64,000 bases of DNA from Pseudomonadota bacterium (GTDB lineage: Bacteria; Pseudomonadota; Gammaproteobacteria; Xanthomonadales; Xanthomonadaceae), in assembly GCA_021821195.1 (NCBI GenBank), contig JAKACT010000001.1, positions 372,001 to 436,000 of the forward strand, in the 5' to 3' direction. The notes below the pieces were generated by a model. The model saw nothing but the letters and a program-made list of their open reading frames with translations. It ran no database searches and had not been told where the DNA came from. A program made the position numbers and the translations under genes. Positions 26,111 through 35,645 of this stretch are shown here, piece by piece; the first letter of the stretch is position 1, and every line of letters begins with the position of its first letter.

Positions 26111-26506
26111 CTACCAGCAGCCTGCGGTGGTCGGCGATTTAGCGCCGGACTGGTCGATGCTCAATGTGCCACAGGACGTATCGTTGCTGGCCTGCGTTCC
26201 CTGCGGAGTCGCGGAAATCGTATAGGCCGTGGCCGTCGGCCCCGCGGAAAACGCGAACGTGTAGTGCTCCGCCATTTCCGTCGTGCACGGTGTCGCCGGG
26301 TCTGGCGCTCCACTGTAGCTCAACTTCGTGGTGTAGTAGCGCTCCATGAATTGGGCCTGTTCCAGCAGGCAGGTAGCGCCTGCGGCGCGCCGAGCCTTTA
26401 CTTGATGCTGGGTGTAAACCGGGAAGGCGATCGCCGCGAGGATGCCGATGACGGCAACTACGATCATCAGCTCGATCAGTGTGAAACCGCGCGTATTGGC
26501 TTGCAT
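26111..26506 (-). CDS. pilE: Type IV minor pilin PilE
   Basis: A 131-residue prepilin-like protein of the minor pilin set that primes pilus assembly. The class III signal is short and basic (MQANTRG) and is cleaved before [22 protein letters not shown], with the key Glu5 present. The C-terminal globular part has three cysteines (TCLLEQ, PCTTE, SCGTL) plus a final Cys near the end (AGCW), for disulfides. GGAG five bases upstream supports the ATG at 26506 over an ATG 18 bases before. It is the last gene of the fimT-pilVWXY1E operon, with a terminator behind it. Confidence 0.92.
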   Translation of the reverse strand: MQANTRGFTLIELMIVVAVIGILAAIAFPVYTQHQVKARRAAGATCLLEQAQFMERYYTTKLSYSGAPDPATPCTTEMAEHYTFAFSAGPTATAYTISATPQGTQASNDTSCGTLSIDQSGAKSPTTAGCW

Positions 26507-26520
26507 GCTGTCTCCTTTGC

Positions 26521-29500
26521 TCACTGATTCGGCACGAGTTCGCGCCAGTTGACGCGGCGGGGCTGGCCACCTACCGACGTTCCAAGCTTCTCGCTCACGG
26601 TATTGGCGGCCCCATCTTCGCTCGAGAATGCGCCAGTACCGACCGTCGCCAGACCACTGGTGACGTTCACCTCGGTAGGCATGCCGCCGCTGACGCCGAT
26701 GGAACCGACCAAGCCACCACTCACGGTGCCCGAATTCGGGAAATAACCCCCGGAGTTGGAATTGGGGCTGGTACCGGTGAACAGATTGATGCCGTTGAGG
26801 AAACCACTACCTGTAGCAGCCTCGCAGCCATCGCCGCCCGCAGACGGGATCACCGAAGCGATGAACATTGCCGTGCCGTAGATGGTCGGCGCCGAGATGA
26901 CGCGCTCCGGCGGTGTGAAATCGATGTACCAGCCCTTCTTCCCGCCGGGCAGGGCGCTGTAAGTTTCGAACCCGCGCAGTGCCCTCCCGTCCGCACTGGT
27001 CCCGGTGTACGGAATCGTCCGAACCTGTAGATCATTCCGCCCGGAGATGGCCGTGCCTTCGTCAAGGAGGCCATACAGGGATTGGGTTGCGCCCATGGCA
27101 GAGGCAGTAGGAACGTCAGATGTCGAGATGAAACGACCGGTGCCAAATCCGACAAAGACCTTGCCCGACAACTCGTCGCGACCTACGCCGATGCCGCCCG
27201 TAATCGGCTGTCCGTTACCGGTGGAATCCACCGCCTGGAACAGTTTGACAGCAGCGGTGGGCAGAGCGTTCCCGCTGAAGTCCCAGCGCCAGACATTGCC
27301 CTTCAGGTCGCCGCCATACACGGTATCCACGGTGCCGTCGCTGTTGAGATCAGCCATGCCCAGGGACATCAGCCCGTTGCCCGTCCCCGCGTCCGCCACG
27401 AGCCGGGTCGTGCCCAGCACGGCCCCGCTGTTGGCGAGTTCATACACGAAAAGCGTTGCCGAACCATTCGGGCTGTCGATGCCGTTGGGCACGAAGGCGT
27501 AGGTCTTGTCCCCGTTACCTTTGCGGATGCGCACCGCGCCCAGCACGTACCCCATGTTCGGGTCGGTGGTCGTGTCCTGGGTCGTGTTATCCCAAAGCAC
27601 ATCCCCGGTGCCCATGCTGCCCGGGGCAGTGACGTTCAGCGCGAACACGCCACGGCCACCGCGCCCCAGCGCCGCAACCAGCACGTTGATGAAGTTGTTG
27701 CCATTGCCATCAATCCGCGCGACGTCGATCTGTCCATCCACGAAATAGTGATGGTCGTAAGAGGTCGAACTCAGGTTGGCCAACGCGGTGAAGTTGAGCC
27801 CCTTCGGCATGTACGAGAAGAGCACCTTGCCGTTAGCCGCATTGATCCCATGGAGCATGCCGTCGTTGGCGCCGATGTAGACGGTATTGGTACCGGCCAC
27901 GTAGGAAGGCGAGGAGTCGACGATATCGCCCACTGGGTGGATGCGCTTGCGCAGGGTCCCGTTGGTCTGACCGATTTCCTTGCTCTGGTCGCCGCGGAGA
28001 TAGGCGACGTTCTCCGCAGCGGTCACCGCGTCGGCCTGGCCGGTGCGAGCGGCAAAATCGGAATCACCGCTAAAGTTCACGGAAGTGAAAAGCCTTGCGG
28101 TTCCGCCCTTGCTGGTCAGGATCGTCCGGCTGGAAAACGTCGCGTTGACGCCGCTGGGCTCGAACGTCTTGGACAGCACCCACGACGGCGTGGCCGACAC
28201 GCCAGTCAGGGCAGCATTGAACGGGCTGGCGATCAGGTCGCCCAGCCAGGTGCTGGAGGTGAAGCCGGCCACGAAAGTGAGCGTGGTGGTGTCGGTCTTG
28301 GTGGAGCTGGACGCGATGTTGGAACCCGAAGCGGTACGTCCATCGATGGCCTTCAGCGCATCGCTCAGCGACTGCGCGAAACGATCGGTATCCGATGCCA
28401 CCACGAAAGCGCCGCGACCATTCAGCGCCGCGTGCCACAGATCGTCGATGCGCTCGGCGTCCTCGCTATCGTTGGGGTTGGGCCATGTCGCCGGGGGCGG
28501 GTTATTGGGATTCAGGGTGCCTTGGAGGCCGATCGAAACACCAAACGTCACCATGTGCTGCCACTTGGCAGGGTCGGACGAGCTGGCCCGGACGTTGTCC
28601 GTCATGTCAGAGCGCAGATCCCTGCGCCAATACTGGTAGGCCACGTCGGCAAGCGTATTGGAATAGCTGTCGGGATATTTTGGCGGATTACCATCCACGT
28701 CCTGATTGGTGGACTTGTCGGCATTTCCCACCGACGTGTAACCGGAATCGTCGTCGTCCCTGCTGTTCCAGTAACCGTCGGTGGTGAGGATCGCGTAGTT
28801 CTGGCGACAAGTCACCAGGCTGCCGTTCGAGTCCTTCCAGGGATCGTCCGTACCAAAATAGCGTCCGGCCCGCTGCAAAGCGCCGTGCAGAGGCGTGCCG
28901 CTACTGGCACCCGCGCCATGCAGCCTGCTGTAAAAGGTCGATCGGTTGGTGTCTTGGAACAACCCACCGTCTGTCGAATAGGCGATAGGCAACGCCGGGG
29001 TGCTACCGGAGGTGTTTTGATTGCCGCCGCCGCGGTTCCAGATCGTATCGAACCCAACGCGGTAATTCTTGCCCAAGCGCCCGAAGGCCTCTGAAGCACC
29101 CGCCTTGGCCATCTTGTTGCGGGTCCGGTGATACTGGTACCAGTTGGCGAAATTTTGTATTTCGTCCGCCTGCGAGCGCCCGGTGGGCGTCTGCTCCTTG
29201 GCAGGAGTAATGGTTGCCGAAAGCGTTACCTTGCTGAAGGTTGCGCCATCATCGCGATAGACCTGCACGATCCATTGGCCAGCAGCCGGGTACAACGCCG
29301 TGCAACTCTCACCGCCATTTCCATTGCTGGACGAACAAACCGTAGTTCCGTTCGGATTGACCAGATTCAGCTCGACATTTTTCCCACCGCCGCTAGTGGA
29401 TACCTGCAAAGCCGCGCCGTCCGCAGGAACGGAGACCGCAAAAGTACGCTGGGTATACGGATCCATCGACGAATCCAGGGGGCCTTTCGGAAATCCTGCG

Positions 29501-30063
29501 ACGGACACCGGGGAACCGGCTACCACCACTTTGCCGGAAGAGCTGATCCAATAACGGTCATAATCACTTGCCGCCGTTCCCGGGCTGGCGACCTTTGGAT
29601 AATAGAAAACACCATCCGAGTGACCGCGCAAATCTCGGCTTCCATCGTCAGTACTCACGGATGTCGGACTTCTGGCAGCCGAGTAAATGACTGCATTGGA
29701 AAGCCGATCATTCAAATCGGTACTAGCCGTTCGCCATGGCCGATAGGTTTTGGTCGGATTGTAGTAAATCGTATTATGAACATAGGAGCGATCGACAGGG
29801 TCGTCATTCAATCCGTCCTGAACTCCGCGATAGCTGGAGCCAATCTCGACATCCTTTGGCATGGCGATGAAGTTCATCGAACCAGAGTCATCCAGGATCA
29901 GCAGGATATTCGGCGGGATGGTGCTGCCACCGGTCATCAGCGGATATTGCGGAAACGATGTCGTCGCGGCGTTGACCGGCAACCCTAGCAGGGTGGCGAA
30001 CGCCGTGGAGGAGATAACGCCAACGCGCTGCAGCGAACGGGACGACTTGGATTTGGCGTTCAT
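26521..30063 (-). CDS. pilY1: Type IV pilus tip adhesin PilY1
   Basis: A 1180-residue exported protein found at the pilus tip, needed for pilus extension, adhesion and surface sensing. The N-terminus has a signal region to about residue 35. A von Willebrand A-like segment follows with a [13 protein letters not shown] at about 58-65. The C-terminal third is a PilY beta-propeller ([26 protein letters not shown] in part) and a calcium-binding type loop [12 protein letters not shown]. The ATG at 30063 has a GAGGTG site. Length is like P. aeruginosa PilY1 (1161). GC content is clearly lower than in flanking housekeeping genes, like the rest of the operon. Confidence 0.94.
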   Translation of the reverse strand: MNAKSKSSRSLQRVGVISSTAFATLLGLPVNAATTSFPQYPLMTGGSTIPPNILLILDDSGSMNFIAMPKDVEIGSSYRGVQDGLNDDPVDRSYVHNTIYYNPTKTYRPWRTASTDLNDRLSNAVIYSAARSPTSVSTDDGSRDLRGHSDGVFYYPKVASPGTAASDYDRYWISSSGKVVVAGSPVSVAGFPKGPLDSSMDPYTQRTFAVSVPADGAALQVSTSGGGKNVELNLVNPNGTTVCSSSNGNGGESCTALYPAAGQWIVQVYRDDGATFSKVTLSATITPAKEQTPTGRSQADEIQNFANWYQYHRTRNKMAKAGASEAFGRLGKNYRVGFDTIWNRGGGNQNTSGSTPALPIAYSTDGGLFQDTNRSTFYSRLHGAGASSGTPLHGALQRAGRYFGTDDPWKDSNGSLVTCRQNYAILTTDGYWNSRDDDDSGYTSVGNADKSTNQDVDGNPPKYPDSYSNTLADVAYQYWRRDLRSDMTDNVRASSSDPAKWQHMVTFGVSIGLQGTLNPNNPPPATWPNPNDSEDAERIDDLWHAALNGRGAFVVASDTDRFAQSLSDALKAIDGRTASGSNIASSSTKTDTTTLTFVAGFTSSTWLGDLIASPFNAALTGVSATPSWVLSKTFEPSGVNATFSSRTILTSKGGTARLFTSVNFSGDSDFAARTGQADAVTAAENVAYLRGDQSKEIGQTNGTLRKRIHPVGDIVDSSPSYVAGTNTVYIGANDGMLHGINAANGKVLFSYMPKGLNFTALANLSSTSYDHHYFVDGQIDVARIDGNGNNFINVLVAALGRGGRGVFALNVTAPGSMGTGDVLWDNTTQDTTTDPNMGYVLGAVRIRKGNGDKTYAFVPNGIDSPNGSATLFVYELANSGAVLGTTRLVADAGTGNGLMSLGMADLNSDGTVDTVYGGDLKGNVWRWDFSGNALPTAAVKLFQAVDSTGNGQPITGGIGVGRDELSGKVFVGFGTGRFISTSDVPTASAMGATQSLYGLLDEGTAISGRNDLQVRTIPYTGTSADGRALRGFETYSALPGGKKGWYIDFTPPERVISAPTIYGTAMFIASVIPSAGGDGCEAATGSGFLNGINLFTGTSPNSNSGGYFPNSGTVSGGLVGSIGVSGGMPTEVNVTSGLATVGTGAFSSEDGAANTVSEKLGTSVGGQPRRVNWRELVPNQ

Positions 30064-30073
30064 GGGAAGCACC

Positions 30074-30616
30074 TCAGCGCCGATAGATCGACTGGAGAAT
30101 CACCTCGGCACCATTTGGTGCCGCGGCATAGGACGTAATGCGATAGACGCTCTGGGACGCGCCCGAGAAACAGGGCTTGGACAGGTCGACGCAGGAAGAG
30201 GTGCCTGAGCCGGTCACCGAAGTCCGGCCGAAATTCTCAATGACGAACCTGGGGGAAATCGACCGACCGCCTCCAATCTCGACGGCGGTTCCGGTCTGGT
30301 AGCCTGCCCCGCCATCGCTCCAGAACCCCGCGACATCCCACGAAGCATCGGCGCATCGCCCCGCGTTGCAGCCACTGGCATCGAACGTCAGCTCGGCGTC
30401 GCGCGCGATCATTTCCGCCTGCCGCAAACCGGCTTCGGCCACCTGGAATGCCATGCCGCGGGTCATGATGTTCGCAGCCATGCGTTCCTGCATGATGGCG
30501 CCGCGCATGGAGGCGATGCCCAGCACAGTGATGATGACCAGCAGCATCAGCACGACGATCAAGGCCGCGCCCTGCTGATGGCCGCGGGGTGTGGCAATGA
30601 AGGCAGCCTGTTTCAT
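30074..30616 (-). CDS. pilX: Type IV minor pilin PilX
   Basis: A 180-residue minor pilin. The N-terminal leader MKQAAFIATPRGHQQG is cut before AALIVVLMLLVIITVLGIASM, the hydrophobic stalk. PilX proteins lack the usual phenylalanine at +1, as here (A). Residue E of the ERMAANIMTRGMAFQVAEAGLRQAE segment is typical of PilX/GspK-like pilins. An AGGAA site precedes the ATG at 30616, and the pilW stop overlaps that start by four bases. It ends 10 bp before pilY1. Confidence 0.9.
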   Translation of the reverse strand: MKQAAFIATPRGHQQGAALIVVLMLLVIITVLGIASMRGAIMQERMAANIMTRGMAFQVAEAGLRQAEMIARDAELTFDASGCNAGRCADASWDVAGFWSDGGAGYQTGTAVEIGGGRSISPRFVIENFGRTSVTGSGTSSCVDLSKPCFSGASQSVYRITSYAAAPNGAEVILQSIYRR

Positions 30617-31698
30617 TGGATTTCCTGGTGGTTCCGAAGCACGATGTAGTCGTTCAACGCCCGGGTAATGACCGCATTGTCGGTGCCTTCGGTATCGGAC
30701 TTGGTCAAGGTGCCCTGCGTTGCCCGGAATACCATGTTCACGTGTACGGCGGTAACCCGTCCCCAATCCAGACCAGTGGAAGCGTCCACATAAGCGGTGG
30801 CATCACCCACCTTGTATGTGATCTGCATGTTGGTGACGCCTTCGGCGATTTCGTTATCGGAAACGACCGACGTGCCAGCATTAGAAATCTCCTGCCGATA
30901 GAGAGATGTACTGCCGCGCCCATTGGCTCTCAGGTACCACCTTACTGAGACAGGCTTGACTACCTGCGCCGGGGAGTTACTTGATTCATGGCTACATTGA
31001 GTATGCTTCGGTGTACCGGGTAAAAAACAGTACCCATAAGAATTGTCAGTAATGGGATCCATGGAGTCTGGTGGGCATGTATACCCAGCTGGCACTTGGC
31101 CACTACGCCAATAGGTACATTGATCTATTTGCGGGCGCTTCCACAAATTGCCCGGACTATCCGATCCTGAATTGTGCCCAATTTTCCCCCCGGAGGCACT
31201 GGTCACCTGAAAAATTGCAGCCACCTCACTATTGCAGACCATCAAAATGTCCCCAGGATTGATGCCTGTCGTTGAGCTGACTCCAATTACCGCATTAGGA
31301 ACATCTTCATCTATCACGCTAATGGAGGTACCGGTAGCATTACTCAGCGTAATCTCGTCCGCCCCATTCGGCCCGGTATTGTTGGCGCCGGACACGCCGC
31401 TCTGCCAACCCGCGTAATAGGAGCCGCCGGGCTTGGTGGTATCCAGCATATTGACGACATTCCGGGTGCATGGATTGCCACCCGCCTCGCGGATGTCGCG
31501 CGCCAGCATTTCGTAGGCGCTGCGCTGGTTTTCCTGGATGCGGCTGATCGCCTCGGTGGAACCGTATACCTTGCGGTTGGAGAAGAACATGCTGCCAGCC
31601 GCGCCAATCACCAGCAGCCCCAGCAGCAGGCTGATCATCAGCTCGACGAGCGTGAAGCCGCGCTGGCGGCGCTGCGCCTTTCGATGGATGGGAGTCAT
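30613..31698 (-). CDS. pilW: Type IV minor pilin PilW
   Basis: A 361-residue minor pilin, larger than P. aeruginosa PilW (274). The prepilin leader MTPIHRKAQRRQRG precedes FTLVELMISLLLGLLVIGAAG, with Glu5 in place, then the segment SRIQENQRSAYEMLARDIREAGG that is typical of PilW. The remaining 280 residues are Ser/Thr/Gly-rich with several cysteines (CTRN, CNSE, CTYW, CPPD, CFLP, CSHE). The stretch 30900-31250 is markedly AT-richer than neighbours. The start overlaps the pilV stop and the end overlaps the pilX start, so the genes are translationally coupled. Confidence 0.91.
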   Translation of the reverse strand: MTPIHRKAQRRQRGFTLVELMISLLLGLLVIGAAGSMFFSNRKVYGSTEAISRIQENQRSAYEMLARDIREAGGNPCTRNVVNMLDTTKPGGSYYAGWQSGVSGANNTGPNGADEITLSNATGTSISVIDEDVPNAVIGVSSTTGINPGDILMVCNSEVAAIFQVTSASGGKIGHNSGSDSPGNLWKRPQIDQCTYWRSGQVPAGYTCPPDSMDPITDNSYGYCFLPGTPKHTQCSHESSNSPAQVVKPVSVRWYLRANGRGSTSLYRQEISNAGTSVVSDNEIAEGVTNMQITYKVGDATAYVDASTGLDWGRVTAVHVNMVFRATQGTLTKSDTEGTDNAVITRALNDYIVLRNHQEIQ

Positions 31699-32138
31699 AG
31701 CTGGCTCGTGATGTTGATTTCGGACAGGGTGCCGTCGTTTCCGGTGGCCCGGGCATCGCTCCACTGCACGCCAACGCTGCAGGTCATCGTGTCTGGAATA
31801 CAGACCACCTGCCCCTTGGCATCCGGCGCAACGGTGACCTTGAGCCCGTCCAGCCAACCCGCCAGGGTGCCTGGGGCGCCATCCCCGGGGCCGTCGGCGT
31901 AGATGTTGGTGTTGTAGGTGCCCAGGTTGTTACGGTCGGCGCGGATGATGTCCATCATTGAGTACACCTGCAGCGTCGCCTGGGTGCGGTACGCGGATGC
32001 CCCGGCATTCTTCAGCGTAATGGACTGCATGGCGGCGATGCCGAGCATGCCCACCGCCAGGATGAGTACGGAAACCATCACCTCCAGCAGGCCAACGCCG
32101 CGCTGCCGCTTGCCGCAGGTGAAATTGCTGTTGCGCAT
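31695..32138 (-). CDS. pilV: Type IV minor pilin PilV
   Basis: A 147-residue minor pilin. The leader MRNSNFTCGKRQRG is cut before VGLLEVMVSVLILAVGMLGIAAMQ, a stalk pattern (GLLEV-VLILA-G-LGIA) diagnostic of PilV. The globular part (GPGDGAPGTLAGWLDGLK, then two Cys in VVCIPDTMTCSVGVQW) is short. GAGGTG lies 7 bases ahead of the ATG at 32138. Four-base overlap with pilW; 10 bp after fimT. Confidence 0.91.
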   Translation of the reverse strand: MRNSNFTCGKRQRGVGLLEVMVSVLILAVGMLGIAAMQSITLKNAGASAYRTQATLQVYSMMDIIRADRNNLGTYNTNIYADGPGDGAPGTLAGWLDGLKVTVAPDAKGQVVCIPDTMTCSVGVQWSDARATGNDGTLSEINITSQL

Positions 32139-32148
32139 CACGTCCACC

Positions 32149-32718
32149 TCAATTGTCCGCCGGCGCGGTACAGGCCGACGAGGCCGCCCGCCGCGCAGTG
32201 CTGATCCTGCCGATGCTGGCGGATACATCCGCCGCGTTGTTTCCGGGCATTTCCGCCGAGCAAACGCTCACCGTCCCGCTGCCACTGGCGCCCACCGACG
32301 AGAACCCCGAAGGGCTGAAGGTGAACTTGTTGGACGCGCCAGACAGGTTCGCGCTGGCCTTGACCGCAATGGCCGGGGATAGCGTTGTTTCACGCAGCAC
32401 GGTCACCACATCCGCGCCACCGGTCTTCTTCGTCATCAGCGCGATCCAGCGGTTGCCGATGCCGGCGGCACAGGTGCTGCCCGCGCTGGGGCACACCTCG
32501 ACGCGGGCCCGGTTGCTGATGGCAGCGGAACGCGCCGTCTGCAGCATGGCCACCATCTCGTTGGCCGACGACGTCAGCCGGTTGGCGCGGATCAGGTTAG
32601 TGAAGCTGGGCACCGCGACGACCGCGATGATTCCCAGGACCGCGACAGTCACCATCAGCTCCACCAAGGTGAAACCGCGCGACCCGGGGTGCAGCGGGTG
32701 TGGGTACTGGTGTGACAA
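32149..32718 (-). CDS. fimT: FimT/GspH-family minor pilin
   Basis: A 189-residue pilin-like protein, first gene of the minor pilin operon (in P. aeruginosa the counterpart is FimU/FimT). The prepilin leader ends HPGSRG before FTLVELMVTVAVLGIIAVVAVPSFTNLI, with Glu5. The GspH-type domain follows (MLQTARSAAISNRARVEVCPS, FSPSGFSS). I place the start at the TTG at 32718, since a strong GGGAGG site lies at the right distance; a further TTG at 32748 is less likely. FimT of Legionella and others binds DNA in uptake, through a basic C-terminal motif; the tail here is ISTARRAASSACTAPADN. Confidence 0.87.
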   Translation of the reverse strand: MSHQYPHPLHPGSRGFTLVELMVTVAVLGIIAVVAVPSFTNLIRANRLTSSANEMVAMLQTARSAAISNRARVEVCPSAGSTCAAGIGNRWIALMTKKTGGADVVTVLRETTLSPAIAVKASANLSGASNKFTFSPSGFSSVGASGSGTVSVCSAEMPGNNAADVSASIGRISTARRAASSACTAPADN

Positions 32719-32894
32719 CGTGGCGCCCCTCCCAATTTGGCGAGTCAACCTTAACGAGGGGCCGTTGGCCTTGCCAGCCGAGACCGACGGGCGGGCACTT
32801 GCCGGGGGCAGGCGGCACGCTGCCGGCTTGCATACCCGGAGCCTGCCCCGGCAAAGACACCTCTGTTACCCTGAGGAAAACCTGCCGACTCGCC

Positions 32895-33914
32895 TTGAAC
32901 GCCCCCCCGGATCCCCTTGCCGCGCTCTGGCGCCCGCCCGCCCTCCTCGGGGTGATGCTGGGTGGCGAGGCGTTGGCAGCCATCCTCGCCCTTGCCCCTG
33001 CCGGGAACGGCGACCGCCTGGTGCAGTTCGGGCTGGCCTCACTGGGCATCCAGTGGGTGGCCCTGGGCACGCTGTGCGCACTGTATCTCTTGCGCAACCG
33101 CCTCGGCCGGCTGCCCCCGATGACGTTGGCTTGGGTCTGCCTTGGCCTGTTCCTGGCGATGAGCCTGCTGGTGTCGATGGCGGCCTGGAGCGTGCTGGCC
33201 GTGGGCGGACTCGGCGATGGTTCGCGCGGGGCGTTCGTCCTGCGCATGCTGGCGATCGCGCTGGTGGTGGGGCTGATAGGCCTGGTCGGCTACCAGAACT
33301 ATTGGCACTCGCGGCGCCTGGCGGTGCGTGCCAAGCAGCTGGAGCTGGAGGCGCTGCAGGCACGGATCCGGCCGCACTTCCTGTTCAACACGCTCAACAC
33401 CGGCGCCGCGCTGGTGCATGCGCGGCCGGACGAGGCCGAGCGCGTGCTGCTGGACCTGGCAGACCTGTTCCGCACCGCGTTGCGCGGGCCACAGTTGATC
33501 CCGCTGGCCGAAGAGCTGGCCTTGACCCGGCGCTATCTTGAGATCGAGGCGCTGCGCTTCGGACCGCGGCTGCAGCTTTCATGGCGGGTACCCCACGTCT
33601 TGCCGAACGTGCGCGTGCCCTCGCTTTCAGTCCAGCCCCTCGCAGAGAACGCCATCCGCCATGGCATCGAACGGCTGCCGAAAGGCGGGCAGCTGGAGAT
33701 CGATGTCGATGTCGCCGACAACGGCATCACCGTGACCGTGACCAATGACCTGCCGGCATTGCCGGGCGATTCGCGCGGCCATGCCGTGGGCCTGGCGTCC
33801 GCACGCGAGCGGGTGCTGGCGATGACCGAGCATCGCGGGCGGATCGATGCGGACATCGAGGACGGGCGCTTCGTAGCGCGGATGTGGCTACCCGCCGAGA
33901 CCTCAAGACCGTAG
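32895..33914 (+). CDS. FimS/AlgZ-like LytS-family sensor histidine kinase
   Basis: A 339-residue inner-membrane kinase. Four hydrophobic segments within residues 15-135 form the sensor. A short linker leads to the His_kinase domain, with the phospho-acceptor in IRPHFLFNTLN (His161). The ATP-binding domain has the N-box PLAENAIRHGIE (near 253) and a G-region VGLASARERV. The start is TTG at 32895. In P. aeruginosa FimS (AlgZ) with AlgR activates the fimU-pilVWXY1Y2E operon; here the kinase is divergent from that very operon. No LytTR response regulator is in the window. The TAG stop belongs to a REP-like element. Confidence 0.9.
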   Translation: MNAPPDPLAALWRPPALLGVMLGGEALAAILALAPAGNGDRLVQFGLASLGIQWVALGTLCALYLLRNRLGRLPPMTLAWVCLGLFLAMSLLVSMAAWSVLAVGGLGDGSRGAFVLRMLAIALVVGLIGLVGYQNYWHSRRLAVRAKQLELEALQARIRPHFLFNTLNTGAALVHARPDEAERVLLDLADLFRTALRGPQLIPLAEELALTRRYLEIEALRFGPRLQLSWRVPHVLPNVRVPSLSVQPLAENAIRHGIERLPKGGQLEIDVDVADNGITVTVTNDLPALPGDSRGHAVGLASARERVLAMTEHRGRIDADIEDGRFVARMWLPAETSRP

Positions 33915-34090
33915 GAGGCCCCGAAAAGGCGCGACTTATGTGGGTGGCGGACAGCGGCCGCGCCTGCGCTGCACCGCTGCAGAGCGACGGCACAGCGATC
34001 CCCGCCTGCGCGGGGATGCCGGGCTGTGGGGCGCAACGGTCCCACCGGATGGCGGCGCTGCGGTCGCGCCCCTGCGGTGCGCGCCTGCAG
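33910..34090. repeat. REP-like palindromic block between the kinase and ppnN genes
   Basis: The whole 180-bp convergent gap is repeat-like. It begins GTAGGAGGCCCC (with GGCGCGAC at 33931) and ends GTCGCGCCCCTGCGGTGCGC, the same right arm as the element at 41718-41783. A perfect 8-bp stem ATCCCCGC/GCGGGGAT lies at 33998-34017. The first TAG is the stop codon of the kinase gene. Confidence 0.65.
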
Positions 34091-34094
34091 AGGT

Positions 34095-35507
34095 TCAGGC
34101 GACCACGCGATAGCAGGGCTTGTAGTCCCCCGCGATCTTCATGCGTCGTTGCTCCACGAACGCGCGCAGAAGCGCGTCGAGCGCCTGCATGATGTCGGAG
34201 TCGCCATGGATTTCGAACGGACCATGCGCCTCGATCCGGCGCATGCCGTCTTCCTTGACGTTGCCGGCGACGATGCCGGAGAAGGCGCGGCGCAGGTCGG
34301 CGGCAAGTTCGTGCGGCTTGCGCCCATGGTGCAGGTCCAGCCCGGCCATCAGCTCGTGGGTCGGCACGAACGGCTGCTGGAACTCCAGCGGCACTTCGAT
34401 GCCCCAATTGAAGAAGAACGAGTCCTTCTGCGCGATGCGCTGGTCCTTGACCTTGCGGATGCCCATGTCCATCTGCTTGGCCACGCGCGCGGGATCGGCC
34501 ACGACGATCTCGTAGAGCCGCGCCGCATCGTCGCCCAGCGTCAATCGGATGAATCGATCGATCTGCTCGAAGTAAGGCGCCGCACCGGTCGGCCCGGTCA
34601 GGATCAGCGGGAAGCGCAGGTGCGCGTTCTCCTCGCGCAGCAAGATGCCGAGCAGGTACAGGATTTCCTCGGCGGTACCCACGCCACCCGGGAACACCAC
34701 GATGCCGTGGCCCATGCGGACGAAGGCCTCGAGGCGCTTCTCGATGTCCGGCATGATCACCAGGTGGTTGACGATGGGGTTGGGCGACTCGGCCGCGATG
34801 ATGCCCGGCTCGGTGATGCCGATGTAGCGCGTGCGGCGTCGACGCTGCTTGGCGTGGGCGATGGTGGCCCCCTTCATCGGCCCCTTCATCGCGCCCGGGC
34901 CGCAGCCGGTGCAGATGTCCAGCCCGCGCAGTCCCAGCTCGTAGCCGACCTGCTTGGTGTATTTGTACTCGTCCTGGCCGATCGAGTGGCCGCCCCAGCA
35001 CACCACCAGGTTCGGGTCGGCCGGGTGCAGCACGCGCGCGTTGCGCAGCAGGCGAAACACGGCATCGGTGATGCCGGAGGACGTGTTCAACTCCTCATCG
35101 CCGTTGAGGTCGATGGCGGTGAAGGCCAAGTCGCGCACCACCGCGAACAGCAGCTCGGCCACGCCGGCGATGATGCGATCATCGACGAATGCCATCGCCG
35201 GCGCATTGGTCAGTTCGATGCGCACGCCGCGGTCCTGCTGGCGCACCTGGATGTCGAAATCGGGGTAGAGCTCCTGCGCGGCGCGCGGATCGTCGGACGC
35301 GCTGCCCGAGGTCAGCACCGCCAGCGCGCAGCGGCGCAGCAGGTCGTGCAGGCCGCCGGCGGAAGCGTCGCGCAGGCGCGCCACTTCCTCGCGCGACAGC
35401 ACGTCCAGCCCGCCACGCGGATAGATGTGGGTGGAAACGGTGGGGAGGGTGGACTTGAAGGGCTCGGATGCCACGCCCTGTGGCTGGATGCTGGTCGTGT
35501 CGTTCAT
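34095..35507 (-). CDS. ppnN: Pyrimidine/purine nucleotide 5'-monophosphate nucleosidase
   Basis: Cleaves nucleoside monophosphates to base and ribose 5-phosphate; in E. coli (YgdH) it is activated by (p)ppGpp. The 470 residues hold an N-terminal domain (to about 140), then the LOG-type Rossmann domain with GRSIG-like GGHSIGQDEYKYT, TGCGPGAMKGPMKGA, and the hallmark FPGGVGTAEE. The C-terminal FFFNWGIEVPLEFQQPF part is specific to PpnN and sets it apart from plain LOG cytokinin enzymes. Convergent with the kinase gene. The length is near the 454 of E. coli. Confidence 0.94.
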   Translation of the reverse strand: MNDTTSIQPQGVASEPFKSTLPTVSTHIYPRGGLDVLSREEVARLRDASAGGLHDLLRRCALAVLTSGSASDDPRAAQELYPDFDIQVRQQDRGVRIELTNAPAMAFVDDRIIAGVAELLFAVVRDLAFTAIDLNGDEELNTSSGITDAVFRLLRNARVLHPADPNLVVCWGGHSIGQDEYKYTKQVGYELGLRGLDICTGCGPGAMKGPMKGATIAHAKQRRRRTRYIGITEPGIIAAESPNPIVNHLVIMPDIEKRLEAFVRMGHGIVVFPGGVGTAEEILYLLGILLREENAHLRFPLILTGPTGAAPYFEQIDRFIRLTLGDDAARLYEIVVADPARVAKQMDMGIRKVKDQRIAQKDSFFFNWGIEVPLEFQQPFVPTHELMAGLDLHHGRKPHELAADLRRAFSGIVAGNVKEDGMRRIEAHGPFEIHGDSDIMQALDALLRAFVEQRRMKIAGDYKPCYRVVA

Positions 35508-35594
35508 GCAGCCAGTCTAGCGCGCGACTGCGGATCCAGTGAGGGGGCGATGGCGATTCGCATCGATGACGTGCCCTTCGGCTGGCACCAAAGA

Positions 35595-35620
35595 AAACGG
35601 CCGGGTTGCCCCGGCCGTTT
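35595..35620 (-). terminator. Rho-independent terminator of the Oar-like receptor gene
   Basis: Perfect 11-bp stem AAACGGCCGGG/CCCGGCCGTTT with a 4-base loop, 25 bp after the receptor stop. It is followed by TTC on the minus strand. Confidence 0.85.
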
Positions 35621-35645
35621 CGTGGAACCATCCTGATCGCGCGGA

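Noticed and set aside
32719-32894. Sigma-54 promoter upstream of the pilin operon
   Set aside because: No GG-N10-GC pair of the right spacing and sequence was found on the minus strand.
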